Made by a program: the position numbers and the translations under genes
The notes under the pieces: generated by a model
Database searches by the model: none
The model's input: the letters and a program-made list of their open reading frames with translations, nothing else
What the model was told of the DNA's origin: nothing
Assembly: GCF_001746415.1 (NCBI RefSeq)
Contig: NZ_MEHJ01000001.1
Span: forward strand, 1,178,001 to 1,242,000
From: Streptomyces agglomeratus
Lineage (GTDB): Bacteria > Actinomycetota > Actinomycetes > Streptomycetales > Streptomycetaceae
Direction of reading: 5' to 3'
DNA length: 64,000 bases
Part shown: positions 1 to 7,521 of the stretch, piece after piece
Position numbering within the stretch: the stretch's first letter is position 1
Layout of the letters: the number at the start of each line of letters is the position of its first letter

Positions 1-704
1 GGCTCGACCCGTGCACCGGAAGCCTCCCCCGCCGTCGTCACCGTCCTGCGTACGCCCGCCAGGCGCGGCCTGGAGAAGAGTTCCAGGCCCGGCTCGGCCG
101 GCACCACCACGCCGATCGCGCGCCGGCCCCGCTCCAGCAGGTGGCGCGCCGCCGCGCTGCCGATCGCCCGCTGGTCCATGACCAAGGCGTGCGCGCCCTC
201 GACCCGCTGCGGGCCCAGCGTGATCACGGCCTTCGCGCCGGAGCGCTTGAGCACCTGGACACCGTGCGCGCTGAGCGCGATCTCGCCGAGGGAGAGGACC
301 GCCACGGGCCGCAGTTCCGCCCAGGCGCGGGCCGCCTCGTCGGCTCCGAGCCCGAGGCTGCCGTACTGCACGACCGTGTAGTCCAGTGCCCGCAGAGCCC
401 ACTGGACCTCGTTCAGGAACCGGCTGTAGAGCGGGCCGACCGGGACGTGCGACGTCGGCAGCAGCACCATCCGGCTGTGTCCCGCCCGCAGGCTGCGCGC
501 CGCCGCGTGCGGTACGTACCCCAGCTCCTCGGCGGCCTCCCGCACCCGGCGGCGGGTCGGCTCGCTGATCCGCACCGCCGAGGTGTTGTTCAGGACGTAC
601 GAAACCGTGGCGCGCGAGACACCTGCCAGGCGCGCGACATCGGTGCTGGTCGGGACGGGATGGTCGGCGGACTGCTTTGGTGGCTGGCTCATCGCGTTCG
701 GCAT
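1..704 (-). CDS. LacI-family transcriptional regulator (C-terminus cut by window edge)
   Basis: Reading the minus strand from about 704 gives a LacI-type N-terminal helix-turn-helix: TDVARLAGVSRATVSYVLNN followed by the hinge-like RRRVREAAEELGYVPHAAARSL. The ligand-binding domain continues to the window edge, so roughly 234 residues are visible and the end is missing. Two in-frame ATG codons are possible, at 704 and 692. A GGAAAG sequence abuts the first and lies 12 bases before the second, so the start is unsure. The gene diverges from the MFS transporter/hydrolase pair, and two tandem palindromes lie in the shared upstream region. The simplest reading is a local repressor of that transporter operon and of itself. 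The inducer is not visible from sequence. Confidence 0.9.
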   Translation of the reverse strand, partial: MPNAMSQPPKQSADHPVPTSTDVARLAGVSRATVSYVLNNTSAVRISEPTRRRVREAAEELGYVPHAAARSLRAGHSRMVLLPTSHVPVGPLYSRFLNEVQWALRALDYTVVQYGSLGLGADEAARAWAELRPVAVLSLGEIALSAHGVQVLKRSGAKAVITLGPQRVEGAHALVMDQRAIGSAAARHLLERGRRAIGVVVPAEPGLELFSRPRLAGVRRTVTTAGEASGARVE

Positions 705-764
705 CTTTCCAGATCGGTACGGAACAGGGTCTGGCGGATGGCCGGAATTGAGTGCTAACAATGC

Positions 765-789
765 TGACACGCGTCACTGACACGTGTCA
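765..789. promoter_or_regulatory. Tandem palindromic operator between LacI regulator and MFS gene
   Basis: TGACACGCGTCA (765-776) is followed one base later by the perfect palindrome TGACACGTGTCA (778-789). The two boxes are 13 bp apart centre to centre, and each has the central CG expected of LacI-family operators. They lie about 60 bp upstream of the regulator start and 80 bp upstream of the GTG at 866. That position suits autoregulation plus control of the divergent transporter. Binding by the adjacent LacI protein is an inference. Confidence 0.6.
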
Positions 790-995
790 CCTCACATCTT
801 TTCCCCCTCGCGTCGGCTTTCCCATTCGCTCGTCGTCTCCCACGACACTCCTCATGGAGGGCAGCGTGGCCCTGTCCCCGCCCGGCACCCCCGGCACCCC
901 CGAATCCCCCGGCACCGCCGGAACCACCGCCGGTCCCACCCCTCGCCCCGCCGAGCCGCGGGCTGCTGCCCCTGCTCCTGGTCGGCAACACCGCG

Positions 996-2135
996 ATGTA
1001 CGCGCTCTACATCGGCGTCGGCGGCGTACTCCTCGCGCTCCAGGTCGAGGACGTCGACCCGGCGGACAAGGTGGCCAACCTCGGTCTGGTCGCCGGTGTC
1101 TCCGCAATCTTCGCGACCGTCTTCAACCCGGTCGCCGGCGCCCTCTCCGACCGCTCGGGACGCCGCAACCCCTGGATACTCGGCGGCGCCCTGCTCGCCG
1201 TACCCGCGATGTTCCTGCTCGGCAGTGTGCACACGGTCCTGATGATCACCATCGCCTGGTGTCTCGGCCAGGCCGTGATGAACGTCTACCAGGCCGCCAT
1301 CACCTCCGTCGTCCCCGACCGCGTGCCGATGACCGCGCGCGGCAAGGCGTCCGCCGCCGTGGGCCTCGGGCTGCCCTTCGGCAGTACGCTCGGCGCGCTG
1401 ATCGGCGCTGCCTTCTCGGACGACTACCGGACCGGCTACCTCCTCTTCGGCGCGCTGGTGGCCGCCTCGGCGGTGCTGTTCACCACCTGTGCCCGCGAGC
1501 AGCGGATGCCCGCCCGCCGGCCACTGCCCGTACGGGAACAACTGACCGCGTTCGCGGGGGCCTTGAAGTCGCACGACTTCCGCTGGGCCTTCATCGGCCG
1601 TGCCCTGCTGATCCTCGGGTACTTCGCCGTCAACGGCTTCCTCCTCTACATCATCAAGGACCACACCGTCCTGCACGGCGGGCTGGAGCCCGAGGACGCG
1701 GTGGCGGTCCTGATGCCGGTCACCAGCGTGGCCATGATCGTGTCCACCGTCCTCGGGGGCTACCTGTCGGACCGCTTCGACCGGCGCAAGCTGTTCGTCG
1801 GCGCTTCGGCCGCGCTGTCCGCCGTCGCCCTGGTCATCCCCGCGGTGTCGACGAGCTGGGCGGCGATGATCGCCTTCGCCACCGTCAACGGCCTCGCCTT
1901 CGGCTGCTACATGGCCGTGGACACCGCGCTCGTGACGATGGTCCTGCCGAAGGCGGAGGACGCCGCCCGCGACATGGGCGTCCTGAACATCGCCAACGCC
2001 GGGCCGCAGATCGTCGCCCCGTTCATCGCCTCGGTGATCGTCGGCGTCGGCGGGTACACCACCCTGTTCCTGGTCGCGGCGGGGCTCGCGGTGCTCGGCG
2101 CACTCGCCGTACGCCCGATCCGCTCCGTGCGCTGA
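996..2135 (+). CDS. MFS transporter, apparent frameshift near the 5' end
   Basis: The readable frame encodes a major facilitator: a run of hydrophobic helices, the loop motif GALSDRSGRRNPW between helices 2 and 3, and a second copy-like loop GGYLSDRFDRRKLF in the second half. The only in-frame ATG is 996, but that falls inside transmembrane helix 1, because the same frame reads GLLPLLLVGNTA immediately before it. A GTG at 866 with the ribosome site GGAGGG (856-861) opens another frame, which gives a plausible 30-residue Pro/Thr/Gly N-terminus. Joining the two needs a one-base skip; 866-2135 is 3n+1 long. Either the gene carries a one-base insertion in the C-rich stretch 900-960, or there is a sequence error. 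The gene lies upstream of a hydrolase on the same strand and opposite a LacI regulator. The substrate is unknown. Confidence 0.8.
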   Translation: MYALYIGVGGVLLALQVEDVDPADKVANLGLVAGVSAIFATVFNPVAGALSDRSGRRNPWILGGALLAVPAMFLLGSVHTVLMITIAWCLGQAVMNVYQAAITSVVPDRVPMTARGKASAAVGLGLPFGSTLGALIGAAFSDDYRTGYLLFGALVAASAVLFTTCAREQRMPARRPLPVREQLTAFAGALKSHDFRWAFIGRALLILGYFAVNGFLLYIIKDHTVLHGGLEPEDAVAVLMPVTSVAMIVSTVLGGYLSDRFDRRKLFVGASAALSAVALVIPAVSTSWAAMIAFATVNGLAFGCYMAVDTALVTMVLPKAEDAARDMGVLNIANAGPQIVAPFIASVIVGVGGYTTLFLVAAGLAVLGALAVRPIRSVR

Positions 2136-2244
2136 CTCCGTGCGCCGACTCCGTGCGCGGGCCTTCCGCCGGATCATTTACGCCGACTCGTGCGCCGGTC
2201 CTGTGCGCCGATCCCGTTTTCCCCACCGTCAGAAAGGCATCACC

Positions 2245-2940
2245 GTGCAGCTACACACCCGGACCTGGGGCGAGGGCGACCGGCTCGCGCTCCTGATCCA
2301 CGGCATCATGGCCGACCACCGCACCTGGCGACGAGTCGGCCCCGCTCTCGCCGGCAAGGGCTACCGGGTCATCGCCGTCGACCTGCGTGGACACGGCGCC
2401 AGCGGTCGTGGTGAGTACACACCGGAGCTCTTCGCCGACGACGTCGTCGAGACCCTCCCGGCCGGCGCCGACCTCGCCATCGGCCATTCCCTCGGCGGCC
2501 TCACCCTGTCCCTCGCCGTGGACCGCCTGCGGCCACGGCGTGCGGTCTTCTCCGACCCGGCGTGGCACCTCGGCACGGCGGAGGAGGGCTTCGGTCCCGA
2601 GCTGTTCGCCCGGTTCAAGGCGGCGCCCCGGGAGCGGATAGCGGCGATGAACCCGCGCTGGGACGCCGAGGACATCGACATCGAACTGGCGACGCTCGGG
2701 GTCTGGGACGAGGCGTCGGCGCTGGGCCTCGCCGCGCTGCCCGGCGTCGATCTGCTGCCCGCCAAGCCCGTCGTGCCCTCGCTGGTGCAGCTCGCGGACC
2801 CGAGCTTCCTCATCGACGCGGCGAAGGCCGCGGTGCTGGCGGAGCGCGGATTCGAGGTCCGTACGGTCCGGGGCGCGGGCCACACCATCCACCGGGACGA
2901 CTTCGACGCCTTCATGGCGTCGTTGGACGGCTGGATATGA
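2245..2940 (+). CDS. Alpha/beta-fold hydrolase
   Basis: This is a 231-aa single-domain alpha/beta hydrolase. The features seen are the oxyanion loop HGIMADHRTW, the nucleophile elbow GHSLGG (Ser), and the C-terminal catalytic His in GAGHTIHRDD. GTG 2245 is preferred over upstream codons because AGAAAGG (2231-2237) sits just before it and the protein then begins directly with the first beta strand (VQLHTRTWGEGD). It follows the MFS gene by about 110 bp and is probably cotranscribed with it, which suggests that it hydrolyses an imported ester, lactone or similar compound. No signal peptide is present, so it is cytoplasmic. Specificity cannot be read from sequence. Confidence 0.88.
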   Translation: MQLHTRTWGEGDRLALLIHGIMADHRTWRRVGPALAGKGYRVIAVDLRGHGASGRGEYTPELFADDVVETLPAGADLAIGHSLGGLTLSLAVDRLRPRRAVFSDPAWHLGTAEEGFGPELFARFKAAPRERIAAMNPRWDAEDIDIELATLGVWDEASALGLAALPGVDLLPAKPVVPSLVQLADPSFLIDAAKAAVLAERGFEVRTVRGAGHTIHRDDFDAFMASLDGWI

Positions 2941-2951
2941 CCCTTGCACGG

Positions 2952-2977
2952 ACGCGGCGTACACGCGTACGCCGCGT
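2952..2977. terminator. Hairpin terminator between convergent genes
   Basis: ACGCGGCGTAC (2952-2962) pairs with GTACGCCGCGT (2967-2977) around a 4-base loop. The hairpin lies between the hydrolase stop and the convergent GH18 gene, whose stop codon abuts it. There is no T-run, as is usual in Streptomyces. Confidence 0.7.
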
Positions 2978-4143
2978 CAGCCGCGCGCCAGCACCGGCCA
3001 CAGTTCGGGGTCCTCGAAGTTCAGTGCCCACAGGGCGGTGTTGGCCACGCCGTACTTGCGCAGCACCGGCAGGTGCTCGGCGACACCGCGCGCGTCCTGG
3101 TACCAGACCTCGCGCCGTTGCTCCCCGTCCTGGTAGCCGAAGTGGGGTGTCCGGGAGGCCGGATCGAGCGCGTACGGCACGTTCTTGGCGACGCGCAGCG
3201 CCTCCGCCTCCTTCCAGGTGACGTGCTTCGCCCGGGACTTGCCGTCGGCGGGCCAGTCCCACCCGTACCCCGGGACATCGACCTCGATCTTGCTGGCCGG
3301 GACGTCGGCGGTGGCGATGCGCAGGATCTCGTCGTACCACTGCGGGGAGCACAGTGGGCCCGGCTTGCCGCCCTTCCAGTGGTAGTCGTACGCCATGATG
3401 CGCATCCGGTCGGCCGCGCGCCCGATGGCCGCGTAGTCCCAGATCCGGCCGGTGGTCGCCGTCTTGGGCGACACCGTGATGACGCACTGCTTGTCCAGCG
3501 CGCGCAGGCCCCGGCAGAGGTCTTCGACCAGTTTCGCGTACCCGGCGCGCACCTTGCGGTAGGTGGCGTCGCCGGACGCGGCGAGACTCTCGTAGTCGAG
3601 GTCCAGTCCGTCGTAGTCGCGGCTCCCGGCAAGGGCGAGGAGGGTACGGACGTGGGTCGCGCGGCGGGTGGGGCTGGTGAGGATCGAGCCCAGGGCGCCG
3701 GGCTTCATCGTCTCCATCACGGTGGGCACGACCTTGACGCCGGCCGCGTGCAGTCCGTCGACGATGCGCCGCTCCCCCGCGCCCGGATGGCCGTCGACCC
3801 GCCCGGCCGAGACGGCCTGGTACCAGAAGGGGCTGACGGTGTGCAGCTGGTCGGCGTGGGCCAGCGCATCGGCGTACGCCCCCTCCTGGTCCCAGTAGGG
3901 GAGCCAGCCGGAGACGGTACGGGGTGGGGCCACGGCGCCGGGGGGCGACGCGGACGGCGACCGGGCGGGGTCCGTTCGCGCGAAGGCCGCTCGGGCGGGC
4001 TCCGGTCCGGCGGGCTCCGGTTGGGCGGCGGCTGCTCGGGCGGGCTCCGGTCCGGCGGGATTCCGTCCGGCCGGGTCCGGAAACTGCGCCGCCGTGCCTG
4101 CGAGTCCGGCGGCGAGGAGGGCGATGACGATGCGTGTGGCCAT
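2977..4143 (-). CDS. Secreted glycoside hydrolase family 18 protein
   Basis: This 388-aa protein has an N-terminal signal peptide (residues 1-20, MATRIVIALLAAGLAGTAA). A low-complexity Pro/Ala/Glu linker follows, containing two copies of PAGPEPARAA (about 29-53), and then a GH18 TIM barrel. The catalytic signature DxxDxDxE is present as DGLDLDYE (178-185), with Glu185 as the acid. Other GH18 features are SGWLPYWD at the first strand and MAYDYHWKGG on a later strand. The barrel resembles the chitinase-like/YaaH-type spore hydrolase branch more than large chitinases, and there is no carbohydrate-binding module. It probably acts on chitin- or peptidoglycan-type GlcNAc polymers outside the cell. 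The gene diverges from the PemK-like gene, and no clear ribosome site precedes ATG 4143. Confidence 0.88.
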   Translation of the reverse strand: MATRIVIALLAAGLAGTAAQFPDPAGRNPAGPEPARAAAAQPEPAGPEPARAAFARTDPARSPSASPPGAVAPPRTVSGWLPYWDQEGAYADALAHADQLHTVSPFWYQAVSAGRVDGHPGAGERRIVDGLHAAGVKVVPTVMETMKPGALGSILTSPTRRATHVRTLLALAGSRDYDGLDLDYESLAASGDATYRKVRAGYAKLVEDLCRGLRALDKQCVITVSPKTATTGRIWDYAAIGRAADRMRIMAYDYHWKGGKPGPLCSPQWYDEILRIATADVPASKIEVDVPGYGWDWPADGKSRAKHVTWKEAEALRVAKNVPYALDPASRTPHFGYQDGEQRREVWYQDARGVAEHLPVLRKYGVANTALWALNFEDPELWPVLARG

Positions 4144-4201
4144 GGACCGAAGCTGTGGTCCGGTCGCGGGGGCCGCCCTGCGGACTGGGCCGTCCAGGCC
4201 C

Positions 4202-4217
4202 TAACCTCACCCGGGTG
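4202..4217 (+). promoter_or_regulatory. -10 box placed for a leaderless GTG
   Basis: TAACCT (4202-4207) matches the TANNNT consensus and ends exactly 7 bases before GTG 4215. No Shine-Dalgarno sequence is visible there. This is the usual layout of leaderless actinobacterial transcripts whose first base is the start codon. Confidence 0.5.
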
Positions 4218-4667
4218 ACGACTTCTCCCGACGGCATCACCGACCTGCCCGGCCGGCGCGGACCGGCCGCGACGACCGAGGCCGACCCCCGCGCGACCGG
4301 TCCGGTACGGACCTCGTACGCGCCGGACTGCGACGGGGATCCCGACCCGGGCGAGATCGTCTGGACCTGGGTGCCGTTCGAGGAGAACGACGGCCGCGGC
4401 AAGGACCGGCCGGTGCTCGTGGTCGCCCGCGAGGCCGCCGGCACGCTGCTCGCCGTACGGCTGTCCAGCAAGCGGCACGACCGCGACCGCGAGTGGGTGG
4501 CGATCGGTTCCGGTCCGTGGGACGCGAGGGGGCGCGAGTCCTGGGTCGATCTCGACCGGGTGATCCGGGTGCACGAGGAAGGGATGCGCCGGGAGGCGTG
4601 CGCCCTCGACCGGCCGCGCTTCGACGGTGTGGTGCGGCGCCTGCGGCAGCGTTACGGCTGGAGCTGA
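4215..4667 (+). CDS. PemK/MazF-family protein (orphan toxin-like)
   Basis: This 150-aa protein resembles the PemK/MazF fold. It has the strand DPGEIVWTWVPFEEND, the conserved turn KDRPVLVVAREA, and SWVDLDRVIRVHE, where the family carries its conserved strand. MazF-like toxins are RNA endonucleases, and the family also includes growth-neutral members. About 40 residues at the N-terminus are extra compared with a minimal MazF (about 110 aa). No antitoxin gene is seen on either side: the upstream neighbour is a divergent GH18 gene and the downstream one is a broken TIGR02452 gene. It may therefore be a solitary regulator rather than half of a toxin-antitoxin pair. GTG 4215 is chosen because of the leaderless promoter arrangement. 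Confidence 0.75.
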   Translation: MTTSPDGITDLPGRRGPAATTEADPRATGPVRTSYAPDCDGDPDPGEIVWTWVPFEENDGRGKDRPVLVVAREAAGTLLAVRLSSKRHDRDREWVAIGSGPWDARGRESWVDLDRVIRVHEEGMRREACALDRPRFDGVVRRLRQRYGWS

Positions 4668-4762
4668 GAGCCACCCGCGCTCCTGCGCGCGCCGGAATCC
4701 GGGGGCCCACCGAGTCCAGGGGTGCGCCGGGTCACGGCCGCGCGCTCCGCGTCCGGCTGGGA

Positions 4763-5193
4763 CTACCGCTGCGCGGCGGGCCGTACCGGCGGGGCGAAGG
4801 CCGCGCGGAAGGCGCCCAGCACCGACTCTCCGCGCGTGCGGTCGAGGACGCCGAAGACCACTTCGTCGAAGTGGCCGGAGAACCGGCCCTCTCCCATGAG
4901 GTGCGTGTGAAACGCGCCCGCCACAGCGGCGGGCTCGTTCATGAAGACACCGCACCCCCAGGCCCCCAGCACCAGCCGCCGTACCCGAGGGCGGCGGCCG
5001 TCTCCAGGACCCGCCCGGCGCGGGTCGCGAGCGCCGCCGGGATGCGGTGCGCCTGTTCGGGCTCGCGGCTGCGGATCACGCCCGCGTTGGGCGCGGGCGA
5101 GGTCAGGAAGCCCACGGTGTACGGCGCTCCGAGCAGCGCGCCGCGGTCGTCGCGGAAGACGGGGACTCCCGGTGAGTGGATGACCCGGTCGGT
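4763..5193 (-). pseudogene. TIGR02452 (DUF2263) family gene, C-terminal part
   Basis: The minus strand from 5193 reads TDRVIHSPGVPVFRDDRG, the conserved centre of TIGR02452 macrodomain-like proteins, then NAGVIRSREP. Near 4975-4983 the frame is lost. The rest of the family pattern (LVLGAWGCGVFMNEPAAVAG, then FDEVVFGVLDR) continues in the next frame to a stop at 4763. A one-base deletion explains this. The N-terminal half of the same protein is at 7522-7935, and the gap is filled by nested insertion sequences. Rejoining 7522 to 5193 restores SPFY-TDRVIHSPGVP without a missing residue. Family members bind or process ADP-ribose-type ligands, but this copy cannot make an intact protein. Confidence 0.88.
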
Positions 5194-5215
5194 TTGACAT
5201 CCTCTCCGCCCTAAA

Positions 5216-7000
5216 GGACCCCGTTGCTGATCTCTCAAATCTCCCCTCGTACCCGGTGCGGAAGCGGGATGGTGGGGTGGAGGATCGAGTTCGTTGGCGG
5301 TGATGTTCAAGTGTCGTTGGAGTCGTGGGCGGGTGGAGAGATCCCGGAGTTGACCCGGCGGGTGGCGCGCAGGGCCTTCCCGAAGAGCTCGTTGGCGATA
5401 CGGCTGCGCGACAGTCTGGGACAGATCTTCGATGACGCACTGTTCGCGGCCGCGTTCCCGGCTGATGGGCGGCCGGCAGCCTCGCCCGGCGCGCTGGCGA
5501 TGGTGTCGGTGATGCAGTACGCCGAGAGGTTGTCCGACCGCCAGGCCGCCGAGGCCGTGCGGGCGCGGATCGACTGGAAATACCTGCTGGGCCTGGATCT
5601 CGACGACAGTGGGTTCGACCACTCGTTGCTGGCCCGGTTCCGGGCCCGGCTGGTCGCACACGGACTTGAAGAGCGCGTCCTGGAGGCGGTGTTGGAGGCC
5701 GCCGCGGGCCAGGGGCTGCTGCGCCGGGGCGGACGCCAGCGCACCGACTCCACCCGGGTGGTCGCCGACGTGCGCCTGCTGAACCGGATGGAGTTCGTCG
5801 CCGAGACCCTGCGTGCTGCCCTGGAGGCGCTCGCCGCTGCTGCACCGGACTGGCTGGAGCAGTCCCTGGCAGAACGGGAGACCGACTGGCTGGGCCGGTA
5901 CGGAGAGCGCGTGGACTCCTGGCACGGGCTGCCCGACGGCCAGGACCGCGACAGCTGGCTGCGTCAGGTCGGCGAGGACGGATTCCACCTGCTCACGGCT
6001 ACCTGGAGGCCCGATGCGCCCGACTGGCTGCGCCGCATCCCCGCCCTGCAGATCCTGCGCCAGGTGTGGGTGCAGCAGTACCACCGTGGTCCGGGCGGCG
6101 TGCACGTCCGTGAAGGCGAGGACCTGCCCCCTGCGCACCAGATGCTGGTAAGCCCCTATGACACCGAGGCGCGCTACGGCACCAAGAAGACCATCAGTTG
6201 GACGGGCTACTGGCTGCACCTGACCGAGACCTGCGACGACGAAACACCCCGGCTGATCACGGACGTTGCGACCGCTACCGCGGCCGACGGGGACAGCGAG
6301 GCCCTGCCCGGCATCCATACCCGCCTCGCCGAGCGGAAGCTGCTGCCCACCGAGCAGCTCGTCGACAGCGGCTACGTCACGGCCGGCACCCTGGTCAGCG
6401 CCCGTCAGGAACACGGCATCGACCTCGTCGGCCCTGCACGCCCTGTCGCCGGAGGCGACGGCCTCCAACGGTTCGGCCACGACCACTTCCAGATCGACGA
6501 CGTTCGACGTGAGGCGATCTGTCCGGGTGGGCACACCAGCGTCTCCTGGGCTGCCACCCGCAGCAGTCGCCGCACACGCGTCCCCTTGGTCCAGATCCGT
6601 TTCGACGCGGCGACCTGCCGTGTCTGCCCGCTGCGCTCGCAGTGCACGACAGCGGGCAACGGCAAGTGGGGGCGGGCACTCACCCTGCGCGAGCCCGCCC
6701 AGAGAGCGGCCCTCCAGCAGCGCCGCCGCGAACAGGAAACCGACGCCTGGCGGGATCGCTACCGCCGACGCGCCGGAATCGAGGCCACCGTCTGCCAGAT
6801 CATCCACCGCACCCGCGCACGCCGCAGCCGCTACCGGACCGCAGCCGCCACCCACCTCGGACACTGCCTTGCCGCCACGGCCGTCAACCTCATCCGGATC
6901 GATGCCTGGCAGCAAGGCCACCGCCCTGAGCGCACCCGCACCACCCACTTATGCCGCCTCCTCGCGCGCCCCTCGAAATGAAAGATCAGCAACGGGGTCC
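5216..7000 (+). mobile_element. IS1182-like insertion sequence
   Basis: Perfect 17-bp terminal inverted repeats GGACCCCGTTGCTGATC (5216-5232) and GATCAGCAACGGGGTCC (6984-7000) bound a 1785-bp element. It holds one long intact transposase gene. The flanks are TAAA (5212-5215) and TAAA (7001-7004), a 4-bp target duplication. The target is the loop of the right-end hairpin of the surrounding IS605-type remnant. Intact ends plus an unbroken transposase suggest recent arrival. Confidence 0.9.
5269..6981 (+). CDS. IS1182-family transposase
   Basis: This 570-aa DDE-type transposase of the IS1182 group has an N-terminal pattern IPELTRRVARRAFPKSSLAI. It is followed by MQYAERLSDRQAAEAVRARI and WKYLLGLDLDDSGFDHSLLA, with TDSTRVVADVR at the first catalytic Asp. 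A Cys-rich segment, TCRVCPLRSQC (about residues 449-459), lies before the last catalytic region RRRAGIEATVCQ with its Glu. The frame is open from near the left terminal repeat to the last bases before the right one. ATG 5269 is given as the start; GTG 5311, which gives VSLESWAGGEIPE, matches family starts better and may be the true one. It is not interrupted, so the element may be active. Confidence 0.9.
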   Translation: MVGWRIEFVGGDVQVSLESWAGGEIPELTRRVARRAFPKSSLAIRLRDSLGQIFDDALFAAAFPADGRPAASPGALAMVSVMQYAERLSDRQAAEAVRARIDWKYLLGLDLDDSGFDHSLLARFRARLVAHGLEERVLEAVLEAAAGQGLLRRGGRQRTDSTRVVADVRLLNRMEFVAETLRAALEALAAAAPDWLEQSLAERETDWLGRYGERVDSWHGLPDGQDRDSWLRQVGEDGFHLLTATWRPDAPDWLRRIPALQILRQVWVQQYHRGPGGVHVREGEDLPPAHQMLVSPYDTEARYGTKKTISWTGYWLHLTETCDDETPRLITDVATATAADGDSEALPGIHTRLAERKLLPTEQLVDSGYVTAGTLVSARQEHGIDLVGPARPVAGGDGLQRFGHDHFQIDDVRREAICPGGHTSVSWAATRSSRRTRVPLVQIRFDAATCRVCPLRSQCTTAGNGKWGRALTLREPAQRAALQQRRREQETDAWRDRYRRRAGIEATVCQIIHRTRARRSRYRTAAATHLGHCLAATAVNLIRIDAWQQGHRPERTRTTHLCRLLARPSK

Positions 7001-7419
7001 TAAAGGGCGGAGATTCCCGCCTGCCTGTCGGTGGTCACCGGCTGGGGCTTCGGGTGGGTTCCTGTTTCTTCGCGCTGTGCCGGGACGGGTCCCGGTCTTA
7101 CCCGCGCTCCGCAGGCTGATACCGCCAGTCCGGCGGCCTTGGCGACGTTGACCGCCGCGTTGATGTCCCGGTCAAGGACAGCCCCGCAGGCTCCGCTTTC
7201 CCACACGCGTATGCCCAGGGGTTTGGGTCCGTCCTTGACACCGCATACGGAGCAGACCTGAGAGGTCGGCTCGAAACGTCCGACGCGGTGGAAACAACGG
7301 CCGAACTTCGCAGCCTTGTATTCCAGCATCATGACGAATGCCGACCATCCTGCGTCGTGTACGGACTTGGCCATGCGTGTACGGGCCAGTCCCTTGACCG
7401 CCAGGTCTTCCACTGCCAC
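7000..7419 (-). pseudogene. tnpB: tnpB remnant (C-terminal third)
   Basis: The minus strand shows AVAVEDLAVKGLARTRMAKS (RuvC-II region with the catalytic Glu), FVMMLEYKAAKFG, a zinc finger (CSVCG, then CGA) and LDRDINAAVNVA (RuvC-III Asp). About 250 N-terminal codons, including RuvC-I, are missing. A TAG lies in frame just upstream of the surviving part. TnpB proteins are RNA-guided nucleases that favour transposon retention; this fragment lacks a catalytic Asp and should be inactive. The right end, where the guide RNA would be encoded, is split by the IS1182-like insertion. Its last codons run into the insertion junction (stop at 7000-7002). Confidence 0.85.
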
Positions 7420-7476
7420 CGCTTGGTTGTCACAGATGATCTACTCTGGCGCTCCGCGCCTCCGGGGCAACGATGC

Positions 7477-7504
7477 GCTTCACCCCCACCCTGAAGGGTG
7501 AAGC
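7477..7504 (-). repeat. Left-end hairpin of the IS605-type remnant
   Basis: GCTTCACCC (7477-7485) pairs with GGGTGAAGC (7496-7504) across a 10-base loop. It sits 17 bases inside the left boundary, where IS200/IS605 elements carry the hairpin bound by their TnpA. Confidence 0.65.
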
Positions 7505-7521
7505 ACTGCGCAAGATCAGAG

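Larger units (their letters stand above)
5194..7521 (-). mobile_element. IS200/IS605-type remnant carrying a nested IS1182-like element
   Basis: On the minus strand the element starts right after the host sequence TTCTAC (7527-7522) and ends with GATGTCAA at 5194. A TCAA right end with no target duplication is typical of the single-strand IS200/IS605 transposons. The left end carries an imperfect hairpin (7477-7504). The right end carries CTCCGCCC-TAAA-GGGCGGAG, now split by the nested element (5204-5215 and 7001-7012). tnpA is absent and only the C-terminal third of tnpB remains, so it can move only with help. Without the nested element it is about 540 bp. Removing the whole element restores the TIGR02452 reading frame exactly. 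Confidence 0.85.

Noticed and set aside
752..2296. A 514-residue plus-strand frame across the MFS gene
   Set aside because: Beyond about residue 75 it is an Arg/Gly-rich shadow of the transporter. Only its first part may be real, as the shifted start of the transporter.
4939..6948. A long minus-strand frame across the IS1182-like element
   Set aside because: It is antisense to the transposase. Only its last 85 or so residues match a real protein, the broken TIGR02452 gene.
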